From Planomonospora sp. ID82291 (GTDB lineage: Bacteria; Actinomycetota; Actinomycetes; Streptosporangiales; Streptosporangiaceae): a stretch of DNA of 64,000 bases. How positions within the stretch are numbered: the first letter of the stretch is position 1; the number at the start of each line of letters is the position of its first letter. The DNA is taken from the NCBI RefSeq assembly GCF_015711645.1, contig NZ_JABTEX010000002.1:1426001-1490000 (forward strand), given 5' to 3'. The position numbers were made by a program, and so were the translations under genes. The notes under the pieces are model-generated. The model saw only the letters and a program-made list of their open reading frames with translations, was not told the DNA's origin and searched no databases. This document shows, in pieces, positions 48,736 through 57,169 of the stretch.

Positions 48736-50144
48736 GGTCCGCCTCCGGTTGAGAACGCCGGACCCGCCGGACCCGGCGGACCCGGCGTTCCCTGCGGACC
48801 CGCCGGATCCGCAGGGAACGCCGGGGACGCCAGGAACAGGGTGACGCTCGCGCCGCCCGCGGGGGACGCGCCGAGGGTGAGCGCGCCGCCGGACGACTCG
48901 GCGGTGCGGCGCGCGATGTCCAGCCCCAGGCCGGTCGACCCGGCCCCGCTCCGGCCGCGGCCCAGGGGGTCGGCCGTGCCGAACCCCGGTCCGGCGTCGT
49001 CGACGGTCAGCAGGGCGCCGCCCGGGACCGGCGCCAGCCGTACGCCGAAGGGGGCCTCCTCGTCGGTGTGCGCGAACACGTTGCCGAGCAGGGCGTCCAC
49101 GCAGGCGGCCAGGTCGCCGGGGGAGACCGCGACGGGGAGCGGGCCGGGACACAGATCCAGGTCCACGGCCCGGCCCTGGTCCTCGGCGAGCACCGACCAG
49201 AACGCCACCCGGTCCCCGACCACCGCGACCGCGTCGCACTCCGCGCGGTCGCGCGACCGCCGCCGGGCCTCGTCGATCACCGCGGTGACCGCCCGTTCCA
49301 GCGCGTCCACCCGGGCCTCGATCCTGGCCGCCTCGTCCGGGTCGGCGAGGGACTCGGCCTCCAGCCGCAGGCCGGTGAGCGGCGTGCGCAGCCGGTGGGA
49401 CAGGTCGGCCGCGTTCTCCCGCTCCTCGGCCAGCAGGCCGGTGATGCGCTCGGCGAGGTGGTTGAGCGCGCGGCCGACCGCACGGACCTCGGGAGGGCCG
49501 CCGGGGACGGTCCGGGCGGCGAGGTCGCCGGCGGCGAGCCGGTGGGACACCCCCGCCAGCGACGAGACCGGCCGGGTCATCGCGCGGGCCAGCCGGTCGG
49601 CGACCAGCATGCCCAGGCCGACCAGCGCCAGTCCGAGCACCAGCAGCCCCGCCTGCACCCGGGCGACGCCCGCGGTCAGCTCGTCGTCGCTGAGGAGGAC
49701 CCGGACCACCGCCGTGCCGCCCGGCGCCCCCTGGACCGCGACCAGGATCTCCCGGCCGCCCGGGACCGAGGCGGTGACGCTGCGCCCCCGGGCGGCCAGC
49801 GCGACGGCGGCGGACCTCTCCGCGGGGGCGCCGAGGACCCGGCCGTCGCCGAGGAAGACCGTGGTCGGGTGCGCGGCCCGTTCCGCGGTCAGATGCAGGG
49901 TCTCCGCGTCCACCGTGTCCACCGTGTCCAGCGCGCCCTGTGCGCCCCCTGCGTCCCCTGGGCCCCCTGCTCGTGCGGCGCCCGCCGTGCCGACGGCGAC
50001 GGCCATCGACTCGGCCTCGCCGCTCGCGCGGGCCACGGCGGCGCTCTCGGCGGCCGTCCGCACCAGCAGCAGGAGCGGGACCAGCAGGGCGATGAGGACG
50101 AGCGAGGTGGTCGCGGCCACCAGCAGCGCCAGCCAGCGCCTCAC
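48720..50144 (-). CDS. Two-component sensor histidine kinase
   Basis: 474 residues from the GTG at 50144, which overlaps the regulator stop. Two membrane helices (about 5-28 and 170-190) flank an extracellular domain of about 140 residues; HAMP domain to about 245; phospho-acceptor His in DLSHRLRTPLTGLRLEAESL near 265; N box NVFAHTDEEAPFG; DDAGPGFG and STGLGLDIARR of the ATPase domain. The tail is Pro/Gly-rich. Works with the regulator encoded upstream; the signal is probably envelope-related given the PepSY partners. Confidence 0.93.
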   Translation of the reverse strand: MRRWLALLVAATTSLVLIALLVPLLLLVRTAAESAAVARASGEAESMAVAVGTAGAARAGGPGDAGGAQGALDTVDTVDAETLHLTAERAAHPTTVFLGDGRVLGAPAERSAAVALAARGRSVTASVPGGREILVAVQGAPGGTAVVRVLLSDDELTAGVARVQAGLLVLGLALVGLGMLVADRLARAMTRPVSSLAGVSHRLAAGDLAARTVPGGPPEVRAVGRALNHLAERITGLLAEERENAADLSHRLRTPLTGLRLEAESLADPDEAARIEARVDALERAVTAVIDEARRRSRDRAECDAVAVVGDRVAFWSVLAEDQGRAVDLDLCPGPLPVAVSPGDLAACVDALLGNVFAHTDEEAPFGVRLAPVPGGALLTVDDAGPGFGTADPLGRGRSGAGSTGLGLDIARRTAESSGGALTLGASPAGGASVTLFLASPAFPADPAGPQGTPGPPGPAGPAFSTGGGPLAGS

Positions 50145-50821
50145 GACGGCGCGGCCAGCCGTACGCCCACGCCGCGCACGGTCTGCAGGTAGCGGGGCTC
50201 GGCCGACGTCTCGCCCAGTTTGCGGCGGAGCCACGACAGGTGGACGTCGACGGTCTTGTCCGCCCCGCCGTACGGGACCTGCCAGACGTGGGTGAGCAGC
50301 TCGCGCTTGGTGACCACCTCACCCGGACGGGCCGCGAGGTAGTGGAGCAGGTCGAACTCCCGGGGGCTGAGGTCCAGCGGTGCGCCGTCCAGGGTCGCCT
50401 CGCGGGTGCGCGGATCCATCCGCAGCCCGCCGACCGTCACCGAGCCGTCCGCACGGCTCTCGCCCGACCGCCGGAGCACCGCCCGGATCCGGGCGTCCAG
50501 CTGGGTCGCGGTGAACGGCTTGACCACGTAGTCGTCGGCGCCCGCGTCCAGCAGCCTGACCATCTCCGCGTCGCCGTCCCGGGCGGTGGCGACGATCACC
50601 GGGACGCGGCTGACCGCGCGCAGCATGCGCAGCAGGTCCAGGCCGTCGAGGTCGGGAAGGCCCAGGTCGAGCACGATGAGGTCGGGACGCTCCTCGACGG
50701 CCAGGCGGAGGCCGTCCAGGGCGGCGGGGGCGGACAGCACGGCGTGGCCGCGATCCCGCAACCCCCGGGTGAGGGAGGTGCGGATCTGGGCGTCGTCCTC
50801 GATGAGCAGTACGTTCGGCAT
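50141..50821 (-). CDS. OmpR family response regulator
   Basis: 226 residues. Receiver domain with the acidic pair in IEDD, phospho-acceptor Asp in LDLGLPDLDG (about residue 52), Thr in ATARDG and Lys in VVKPF. Winged-helix DNA-binding domain ending KTVDVHLSWLRRKLGE and LQTVRGVGVRL. First gene of the regulator-kinase operon. Binds tandem half-sites in this family, matching the 11-bp direct repeats at 50874-50890 and 48719-48735. Confidence 0.95.
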   Translation of the reverse strand: MPNVLLIEDDAQIRTSLTRGLRDRGHAVLSAPAALDGLRLAVEERPDLIVLDLGLPDLDGLDLLRMLRAVSRVPVIVATARDGDAEMVRLLDAGADDYVVKPFTATQLDARIRAVLRRSGESRADGSVTVGGLRMDPRTREATLDGAPLDLSPREFDLLHYLAARPGEVVTKRELLTHVWQVPYGGADKTVDVHLSWLRRKLGETSAEPRYLQTVRGVGVRLAAPS

Positions 50822-50873
50822 CGGCCGTCACGTTAGCCGGGCCGGAGCAGTGCCGGAACCGCGTTATCGGTCC

Positions 50874-50890
50874 CTTAACCATGCCTTAGC
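50874..50890. promoter_or_regulatory. OmpR-type direct repeat in RR/secreted-protein gap
   Basis: CTTAAC (50874-50879) and CTTAGC (50885-50890) are 11 bp apart, in the gap between the response regulator gene and the divergent secreted-protein gene, whose ATG follows after 34 nt. A weaker TTATC half-site precedes it at 50863. Confidence 0.6.
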
Positions 50891-50924
50891 GCCGGAGGCC
50901 GCACGAGGATGGGAAGGTGGGGGA

Positions 50925-51389
50925 ATGCGTAGAAGGCTCCCACTCGTCCTGGCCGGATGGCTGGTCACCGGCGTCCTCGCGACCGGGACGGGGGTGGCGG
51001 CGATCACCTTTCTCGGCGAGCCGCTGACCGCCTCCGCGCACCGTCCGCTCTCCTCCGCCGAGGTCGAGGAGGCGCTCGCCCGCGCCCTCCCGCCGGAGGC
51101 GGTGCCGTCGGCCGCGGCCGGCCCGGCCGATCCCGCGCCTTCGGCCACAGGGCGGGCGGAGGGCCGGAGCCGGACGATCACCACGGCGGGCGGGAACGTG
51201 ATCGCCCGGTGCGACGGGGGCGTCGCGGTGCTGCGGACGTGGAGCCCTGCCCAGGGCTTCCGGGTGGACGATGTGGAGCGCGGCCCCGCCGCCCGGGCGC
51301 GTGTCGAGTTCGAGTCGGACGAGGCCGACGTCAAGGTCGAGGTGCGCTGCGGGGCCGACGGCCTGCCGGTCCATCGCGTGCACGACTGA
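50925..51389 (+). CDS. Exported protein of unknown function
   Basis: 154 residues. Starts at an ATG preceded by GGTGGGGGA. An N-terminal hydrophobic segment (about 5-30) serves as signal or anchor, then an Ala/Pro linker and a small domain of about 70 residues (SRTITTAGGNVIARCDGGVAVLRTWSPAQGFRVDDVERG) with two Cys. Family not recognised. Divergent from the response regulator and next to its presumed binding site, so it is a likely member of that regulon. Confidence 0.8.
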   Translation: MRRRLPLVLAGWLVTGVLATGTGVAAITFLGEPLTASAHRPLSSAEVEEALARALPPEAVPSAAAGPADPAPSATGRAEGRSRTITTAGGNVIARCDGGVAVLRTWSPAQGFRVDDVERGPAARARVEFESDEADVKVEVRCGADGLPVHRVHD

Positions 51390-51395
51390 CGGCGG

Positions 51396-51797
51396 TCAGC
51401 GGCCGTAGTCGATTTTCAATCTGACGACCCTGCCGCTCCTGACCGAGACGAAGAGGTCGTACCTCCACGGGGCCTTCACCAGTTCGACCCGCCAGTTCCA
51501 GATGCCCTGGTCCCACACGTGCCTGACCCGGGTGACCCGGGCGCCGGGGACCTTCCTCCTGGCGATCTCCGCGGCCTGCCGTGAGGAGACGCCCGCCGCG
51601 GCGGGCGAGGCGGCACCGGTCGCGGCCGTGACGGCTGTGCCGTTCGTGACGGCTGTGGCGCTCGTAGCGGCTGCGCCGCTCGTGACGGCTGTGCCGCTCG
51701 TGGCGCTCGTCGCGGAGGCGCCACCGCCGGAGGAGAGGAGGGCGGCGGTCCCGGCGGCGGTGAGGGCGATCCTGGTGAACATGCTGCGCTGTCTCAT
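51396..51797 (-). CDS. Exported PepSY-domain protein, paralogue
   Basis: 133 residues. Signal peptide at 1-29, then a Ser/Thr/Ala-rich stretch built of ATSATAVTNGTAV-like units (about 30-65), then a PepSY domain (SRQAAEIARRKVPGARVTRVRHVWDQG, WRYDLFVSVRSGRVVRLKIDYGR) closely like that encoded at 48340. Lacks the Cys pair of its paralogue. An 11-bp repeat of CTTCG around TTAAAA lies about 44 nt upstream. Converges with the secreted protein gene, 6 nt between stops. Confidence 0.85.
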   Translation of the reverse strand: MRQRSMFTRIALTAAGTAALLSSGGGASATSATSGTAVTSGAAATSATAVTNGTAVTAATGAASPAAAGVSSRQAAEIARRKVPGARVTRVRHVWDQGIWNWRVELVKAPWRYDLFVSVRSGRVVRLKIDYGR

Positions 51798-51884
51798 GGA
51801 TCGTGCCTTCCCGGCCGGCGGTGCGGGGCCTCGGGGTCTTCGTTAAAACTTCGGCGGAGACGCCGGACCGCCTCCGTCGGGTTC

Positions 51885-51925
51885 CGCGGTCCCGCCCGCC
51901 GGAGGGTCCGGCGGGCGGGACCGCG
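51885..51925 (-). terminator. 19-bp-stem hairpin after the ECF operon
   Basis: CGCGGTCCCGCCCGCCGGA (51885-51903) pairs perfectly with 51907-51925 around GGG, about 49 nt beyond the stop of the CU044_5270-like gene. No T run. Confidence 0.88.
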
Positions 51926-51973
51926 ATCACCCGGCGCGATGATGGCCTCCGTACGCGCCGGGCGAGTCCCGGA

Positions 51974-53035
51974 TCAGCCGCAGCCGGCGGTCTCCTCCTC
52001 GACCCGGGGTGCCTCGTCGACCACCGTGACCGAGAGCTGCGCGGTGGAGGCGACGAGACTGCCCGCGGGGGACCGGGCCCGCTTCCCGTCCACGACGATG
52101 CCGCGCTCGCCCAGGAACTCGAAGGTCTCCGGGTGGAAGACGAGGTCCTCGCGGACGCCGTCCGGGCCGACCCGGCCCACCCCGACGCCCTTGCGGCCCG
52201 CGGCGTCCTCGGCGTCGCCGACGGCGTCCACCCCGGGGATCGTCGCCGCCGCCTCGAACAGCGCGGCCCGCTGCGCGGCGGGCACGTAGTTCTCGCGGAG
52301 CAGGTCGCCCACCCGCGTCCACGCGGCCGCGTCCCGGGAGTCGCCGCCCCGGTCCCCGGTGTAGAGGTGGGCGCGCATCCCCTCGGCGTCGGCCGGCAGT
52401 CGCCTGACCGCCGCGTGGTCGGTGCGCAGGTGGCCGGGGACCGGTCCGCAGACCGGGAGCCGGTGCAGGTCGACGGTGCCGGCCTCCCGGTAGGCGCTCT
52501 CCGGGATCGGCCAGCCGGGGTAGGCCTTCGGCTCCAGGTGCTCGATCCGGAGCGAGCCCTCCCTGGTCCCGTCGGCGGACTGCCAGATCACCCGCCTGGT
52601 CCGGTAGAGGTGGCGCGACTCCTCACCCTCACCCTCACCGGCGACGGTGAACGCGCCGTACATGGTCTCCGACTCGACCTTGACGAACTGGTCGTCGCGC
52701 GGGTCCAGATCGGTCCGGGAGGCGGCCCGCGCGGCCCTGCCCAGCACCTCGCTCGCCGACATGGGAGCGAGCCGCGGCAGCGCCACCACGACCTCCTGCG
52801 CGGGGCCGCGCTCCGGGCCCGTACCGCCGGTCAGCACGGTGGCGCCCACCGCCACCGCCACCGCCAGCGCTCCGGCCGGCAGCATCACCCAGGGCCTGCG
52901 CCACAGCGAGCGCCCGGGTGGGCGTCCGGCGGACGCCGCGGCCAGCCCCCGCCGGGCCGCGGCCTTCGCCTCCGGGTCGTACGGCGCCGCGTCCGGCCGG
53001 ATGCGGGCCACCAGTCGGATCTCGTCCTCGTTCAT
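51974..53035 (-). CDS. CU044_5270-like membrane protein
   Basis: 353 residues. MNEDEIRLVARIRPDAAPYDPEAKAAARRGL, one membrane helix (about 50-70), then a large extracellular domain with HLEPKAYPGWPIP and a final beta-rich part. This layout is that of the actinobacterial CU044_5270 family, which is regularly encoded next to ECF sigma factors. The ATG overlaps the sigma gene stop. It may act as a membrane-bound partner of the sigma factor; that is inference from position. Confidence 0.85.
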   Translation of the reverse strand: MNEDEIRLVARIRPDAAPYDPEAKAAARRGLAAASAGRPPGRSLWRRPWVMLPAGALAVAVAVGATVLTGGTGPERGPAQEVVVALPRLAPMSASEVLGRAARAASRTDLDPRDDQFVKVESETMYGAFTVAGEGEGEESRHLYRTRRVIWQSADGTREGSLRIEHLEPKAYPGWPIPESAYREAGTVDLHRLPVCGPVPGHLRTDHAAVRRLPADAEGMRAHLYTGDRGGDSRDAAAWTRVGDLLRENYVPAAQRAALFEAAATIPGVDAVGDAEDAAGRKGVGVGRVGPDGVREDLVFHPETFEFLGERGIVVDGKRARSPAGSLVASTAQLSVTVVDEAPRVEEETAGCG

Positions 53036-53688
53036 GCGTGCGACTCCAGGGAATCCAGGGAATCCGGTGAATCCAGGGAACGGCGGATCTTGGCCCGGGT
53101 GCGGGAGAGCCGTGAGCGCACGGTCCCGACCGGGATGCCGAGGGCCTCGGCGGCCTCCTCGTAGGTCAGATCGGCCCAGGCCACCAGCAGCAGCAGGTCG
53201 CGTTCGGCGGAGCTCAGCCGGGCCAGCGCGGCGGCCAGGACGGGCCGGAGCCGGTCGGCGGTCACCCGTTCCGCGCTGCGCTCCTCGAAACCGGCCGCCC
53301 GGTCCGGGGCGTGCCGGAAGGAGCGGGCGAGCGCCTTGAGCCTGCGGGTCTCGGCCCTGCGGTGGCCGGAGATCAGGTTCGAGGCGATGCCGTACAGCCA
53401 GGGCCGGGCGTCGGCCCTGGACAGGTCGTACCGGGCGCGTTTGCGGAAGGCCACCAGGAACGTCTCCGCGGTCACGTCGTCGGCCATGGAGACGTCGTCC
53501 AGCCGCCGGGCGGCGTACCGGTGGATCTCGTCGGAATGCCGGTCGAAGAGCCCGGCGAACCCGTCGGGGTCGGTCAGCGACCCCTCGATCAGCGCCGCGT
53601 CGGAAGCGGGGCCGCCGGGCCCGCCGGATCCGGAGCCGCCGGAGAGAGGGACGGGTGTTCCGGCCCGCTGGAAGAGCGCCAGCGCCAT
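53032..53688 (-). CDS. ECF family RNA polymerase sigma factor
   Basis: 218 residues from the ATG at 53688 (MALALFQRAGT); upstream starts in the same frame lack ribosome sites. Region 2: FAGLFDRHSDEIHRYAARRL and DVTAETFLVAFRKRARYD; region 4: LLLVAWADLTYEEAAEALGIPVGTVRSRLSRTRAKIRRSL. No anti-sigma zinc protein is adjacent; the CU044_5270-like gene overlaps its stop and may take that role. Ends in SLDSPDSLDSLESHA, a small repeated tail. Confidence 0.93.
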   Translation of the reverse strand: MALALFQRAGTPVPLSGGSGSGGPGGPASDAALIEGSLTDPDGFAGLFDRHSDEIHRYAARRLDDVSMADDVTAETFLVAFRKRARYDLSRADARPWLYGIASNLISGHRRAETRRLKALARSFRHAPDRAAGFEERSAERVTADRLRPVLAAALARLSSAERDLLLLVAWADLTYEEAAEALGIPVGTVRSRLSRTRAKIRRSLDSPDSLDSLESHA

Positions 53689-53978
53689 CACCCGTTTCGT
53701 CCAGTCATCGTGAAGGGGTCCTTTCCCGGGGCGCGTCTGCGCCCTCACCCCCTACTCCGCCACCGGACGCTATCCGGTTCCCGGAATGTCACCGCCGCCC
53801 GGAGGACGGGAGCAATAGGATCCGATGCAGGTAAAGCAGGCATAAAGGAAATGCTGATGGGCGCGGGGAAGGCCGGCGGGGGACGGCGGGCCACGGTGGA
53901 CGCACGCCCGAGGACCCCGGGAGCGGAGCGGAGGAACCCGCGGACGGGCCGCTCCTCGACAGGCGGAGGATCGAGGAG

Positions 53979-54926
53979 ATGATGATGAGAGACAGGACAC
54001 GGGGCGGGTCCGGCGGGCGCCGACTGCTGCTGAAGGGCTCCCTGCTGGCCGTCGGCGCGCTGGTGGTGTTCGGCGTCGTGCTCAGCGGCTGCTCCCGGGT
54101 GAGCACCCAGCCCGACGAGATCGTCCTGCACTACGCGGGCGGGACCTTCGAGGCGATCAAGTTCGAGCGGTGCATCCCCCCCTCCAGCGGCGCCACCCTG
54201 CTCGGTCCCGGCGACACGGCCTACTCCTACCCGTTCGGCCAGCGGACCTTCGACTTCTCCGGGGCCGAGGACGCCGAGTCCCAGCCGCTCTCGGTGGTCA
54301 GCAAGGACAACGTGGAGATGAAGGTCGCGGGAGTGGCCACCTTCACTCTCAACACCGACTGCACGACCCTGCAGCGGTTCCACGAGAAGATCGGCCTGAA
54401 GTTCCGCGCCTACTTCGAGGAGGGGGAGTCGTCCGACGGCTGGCGGCGGATGCTCGGCATCTACATGCGGGTGCCGCTGGACCGGGCGCTGGACGCCGCC
54501 TCGCAGGAGTTCGAGTGGCGGGGCCTGTTCAACGACCCGAAGGTCAAGCAGCAGTGGGAGGCCCGGGTCGGGCAGCTCGCCCGGGAGTTCATCAAGGAGG
54601 CGGCGGGCGCGGGCTACTTCTGCGGCCAGAACTACGCCGGCACCGGTGAGTGCGGCGACATCTCGCTCACCATCCAGAAGCCCGAGCCGCCGGACAACCT
54701 GGTCGCCGCGCTCTCGGCGGAGCAGGCCGCCAAGGCGGAGAACGCCGCGCAGGCCCAGCGCAACGCCAAGGTCCGCACCGAGATCGAGTCCATCAAGGAC
54801 CTGGTCAAGGTCCTCGGGCCGGACGGCGCCGTGCTCTGGCAGGCCATCCAGAAGGGCCAGGTCACCGTGGTACCGGTCCCGCAGGGCAGCGACCTGAACC
54901 TCACCCCGTCGGCCGGGAACCGCTGA
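53979..54926 (+). CDS. SPFH/band-7-like lipoprotein
   Basis: 315 residues. A membrane-crossing signal (about 13-37) ends in VVLSGC, a lipobox, so it is probably a lipoprotein facing outward. The middle has the strand pattern of SPFH/prohibitin proteins (SVVSKDNVEMKVAGVATFTLN) and a helical C-terminal part (AALSAEQAAKAENAAQAQRNAKVRTEIESIKDL). GAGGAG precedes the ATG directly. Function unknown. The 290-nt gap before it, shared with the ECF gene, holds no other gene. Confidence 0.83.
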   Translation: MMMRDRTRGGSGGRRLLLKGSLLAVGALVVFGVVLSGCSRVSTQPDEIVLHYAGGTFEAIKFERCIPPSSGATLLGPGDTAYSYPFGQRTFDFSGAEDAESQPLSVVSKDNVEMKVAGVATFTLNTDCTTLQRFHEKIGLKFRAYFEEGESSDGWRRMLGIYMRVPLDRALDAASQEFEWRGLFNDPKVKQQWEARVGQLAREFIKEAAGAGYFCGQNYAGTGECGDISLTIQKPEPPDNLVAALSAEQAAKAENAAQAQRNAKVRTEIESIKDLVKVLGPDGAVLWQAIQKGQVTVVPVPQGSDLNLTPSAGNR

Positions 54927-54939
54927 GGGGGCGCCGCCC

Positions 54940-54981
54940 CGGGAGGGCCCGCGGATGACGCGTCACCCGCGGGCCCTCCCG
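54940..54981. terminator. Bidirectional hairpin between SPFH-like and IclR genes
   Basis: GGGAGGGCCCGCGG (54941-54954) pairs with CCGCGGGCCCTCCC (54967-54980), continued inwards by TGACG with CGTCA. It lies between convergent genes. Confidence 0.85.
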
Positions 54982-55024
54982 CCCGTCCCGGCCTCCGTCC
55001 CCGCAGGGCCGCCGGAGGGCGGCG

Positions 55025-55828
55025 CTACAGAGGGCCGCCGAGTTCGGCGCCGAAGTCGCCCGCGATCCGCCGCAGGCCCTCGGCGAGCTCCTCCCGGTCG
55101 AGGATCTCGATGCGCTCGGCCGGACCGGAGACCGACATCGCGGCGACCGTCCGGGAGCCGTCGTGCACCCCCACCGCCAGGCAGTGCACGCCCAGCTCCT
55201 CCTCGCCCAGGTCCATCGCGTACCCCCGGGCGCGGACCCGCTCCAGCTCGGCGAGCATGCCGGGCAGGTCGGTGATCGTGTTCGCGGTCCGCCGGGGCAT
55301 GCCGGTCCGCTCGACGAGCGCGGCCACCTCGGCGGCCGGCCGGTCGGCCAGCAGCACCTTGCCCACCGCCGTGCTGTGCGGCAGCACCCGCCGCCCCACC
55401 TCGGCGAACATCCGCAGCCGCCGGGGGGAGGGCACCTGCGCGACGTAGACGATGAAGTCGCCCTCCAGCACCGCCAGGTTCGCCGTCTCACCGGACAGCG
55501 CGACCATCTTCTCCAGGTACGGCTGCGCCCAGGCGCCGACCATGCGCTCGGCCACCCCGCCGAGCCGTACCAGCGCCCCGCCCAGCGCGTAGCGCCGGTC
55601 GGACTCCTGCCGCACGTACCCCCGGGCCAGCAGCGTGCGCAGCAGCCGGTGGACGGTCCCGTACGGCAGGCCGGTCGCGGCGGACAGCTCGGAGATCCCG
55701 GCCTCCCCGCCCCTCCCGGCGAGCGCCTCCAGCAGGTCCAGCGCCCGGTCGACGGACTGCACCGTGCCCATGGCGCCGCCCGTTCCGTTCGCGCGGCCGG
55801 CGCCGTGCCCGTCGGTCCGCTCGCTCAC
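55025..55828 (-). CDS. IclR family regulator of the glycolate/malate synthase genes
   Basis: 267 residues from the GTG at 55828, with GGAGGAG 8 nt upstream. A short Gly-rich leader precedes the winged helix (VQSVDRALDLLEALAG, ISELSAATGLPYGTVHRLLRTL) and the effector domain (GETANLAVLEGDFIVYVAQVPSP, HSTAVGKVLLA, GVHDGSRTVAAMSVSGPAERI). Last gene of the run after glcF. Most likely controls aceB and glcDEF; a candidate site is at 61650-61666. In this family glyoxylate is a common effector. Confidence 0.92.
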   Translation of the reverse strand: MSERTDGHGAGRANGTGGAMGTVQSVDRALDLLEALAGRGGEAGISELSAATGLPYGTVHRLLRTLLARGYVRQESDRRYALGGALVRLGGVAERMVGAWAQPYLEKMVALSGETANLAVLEGDFIVYVAQVPSPRRLRMFAEVGRRVLPHSTAVGKVLLADRPAAEVAALVERTGMPRRTANTITDLPGMLAELERVRARGYAMDLGEEELGVHCLAVGVHDGSRTVAAMSVSGPAERIEILDREELAEGLRRIAGDFGAELGGPL

Positions 55829-55881
55829 GTCATCATCTCCTCCGCGGGCCGTGAGCCCGCCGGTCTCACCGGTTCGCCCGC

Positions 55882-57168
55882 TCACCCGACCTCCCGCAGG
55901 GCCCGCAGGGAGGCGTCCAGGACCTGGGCGGTGTGGGCCACCGGGATCGGGGCCGCGCCGGTGCGGCGGATCGCCGCGGTGATCTGCAGGGTGCAGCCGG
56001 GGTTGGCCGAGACCAGCAGGTCGGCGCCGGTGGCGAGCACCCGCTCGGCCGTGCGGTCGCCGAGCTCGCGGGCGGCCTCGGGCCGGAGGATGTTGTAGGT
56101 CCCGGCGGAGCCGCAGCAGAGCGCCGGCTCGGCGATCTCCCTCAGCTCCAGGCCGGGCACGGCGGCCAGCAGCTCGCGCGGCTGGGACCGGATGCCCTGG
56201 GCGTGGGCCAGGTGGCAGGCGTCGTGGTAGGCCACCGTCAGCGGGAGCGGGTGCCGCGGGGCGACCGGCCCCAGCTCGACGAGGTACTCGGCCAGGTCCG
56301 CGGTCCTGATCGCGGCGGCCCGGTCGGCCCACGCGCCGTCGAGGAGGCCGGCGTACTCCTTCATGGTCGAGCCGCACCCGGCCGCGTTGACGACGACCGT
56401 GTCCACGCCCGCCCGCTCGAAGGCGGCGACGATGCGCCGGGCGAACCTCGCGGCCTCCTCCGGTCGGCCGGAGTGCAGCGACAGGGCGCCGCAGCAGCCC
56501 TGGGAGGGCGGGATCACCACCTCGCAGCCCTCCATCGCCAGCACTCGGGCCGTGGCCGCGTTGACCTGCGGGAAGAACTCCCCCTGCACGCATCCGGTGA
56601 GCAGGCCGACCGTGGCCCGGCGCCTGCCGACCGCCCGGACGCGGCGCGGCGGCCGCCGGTGCCGTACCGGGTCGGGGGCGAGCTCGGCCAGCGCGGCCAG
56701 GGACGGGCTGACCCGCTCCAGCGCCGGTGCGATCCGCCGCCGCAGGTCGGCGCCCAGCCGCAGCGGCAGCCGCAGGGCCCGCAGCCGCCGGGGACGGGGG
56801 AGGAGCCGGAAGACCAGCTCCCGCACCGCCCGGTCGACGGGCGCGCGGACGTGCTCGCGCTCCACCACGGCCCGGGTCTGCTCGATCAGCCGGTCGTAGC
56901 GCACCCCGGACGGGCAGGCCGTCACGCACGCCATGCAGCCCAGGCAGGCGTCGAAGTGCCCGGCCATCGCGCCGGTCACCGGGGTGCCCGCCACGTGCTG
57001 GCCCATCAGGTGGATCCGGCCGCGGGGCGAGTCCATCTCCTCGCCCCACAGGACGTAGGTGGGGCAGGCCGGCAGGCAGAACCCGCAGTGCACGCAGTCG
57101 CCGATCAGCCCGGGGTCGATGCCGGAGCCGATGCCGGAGCTCGCGCCGGGATCCGTGCCGGAATCCAC
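55882..57168 (-). CDS. glcF: Glycolate oxidase iron-sulphur subunit GlcF
   Basis: 428 residues. Two ferredoxin-type clusters (DCVHCGFCLPACPTY at about 24-38 and ACLGCMACVTACPSG near 75) and two CCG domains (GCCGALSLHSG and LCCGSAGTYN). Passes electrons from the GlcD flavin to the membrane quinone pool. Starts 1 nt after the glcE stop. The N terminus has a short GIGSGIDPG-type run. Confidence 0.93.
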   Translation of the reverse strand: MDSGTDPGASSGIGSGIDPGLIGDCVHCGFCLPACPTYVLWGEEMDSPRGRIHLMGQHVAGTPVTGAMAGHFDACLGCMACVTACPSGVRYDRLIEQTRAVVEREHVRAPVDRAVRELVFRLLPRPRRLRALRLPLRLGADLRRRIAPALERVSPSLAALAELAPDPVRHRRPPRRVRAVGRRRATVGLLTGCVQGEFFPQVNAATARVLAMEGCEVVIPPSQGCCGALSLHSGRPEEAARFARRIVAAFERAGVDTVVVNAAGCGSTMKEYAGLLDGAWADRAAAIRTADLAEYLVELGPVAPRHPLPLTVAYHDACHLAHAQGIRSQPRELLAAVPGLELREIAEPALCCGSAGTYNILRPEAARELGDRTAERVLATGADLLVSANPGCTLQITAAIRRTGAAPIPVAHTAQVLDASLRALREVG

Positions 57169-57169
57169 G

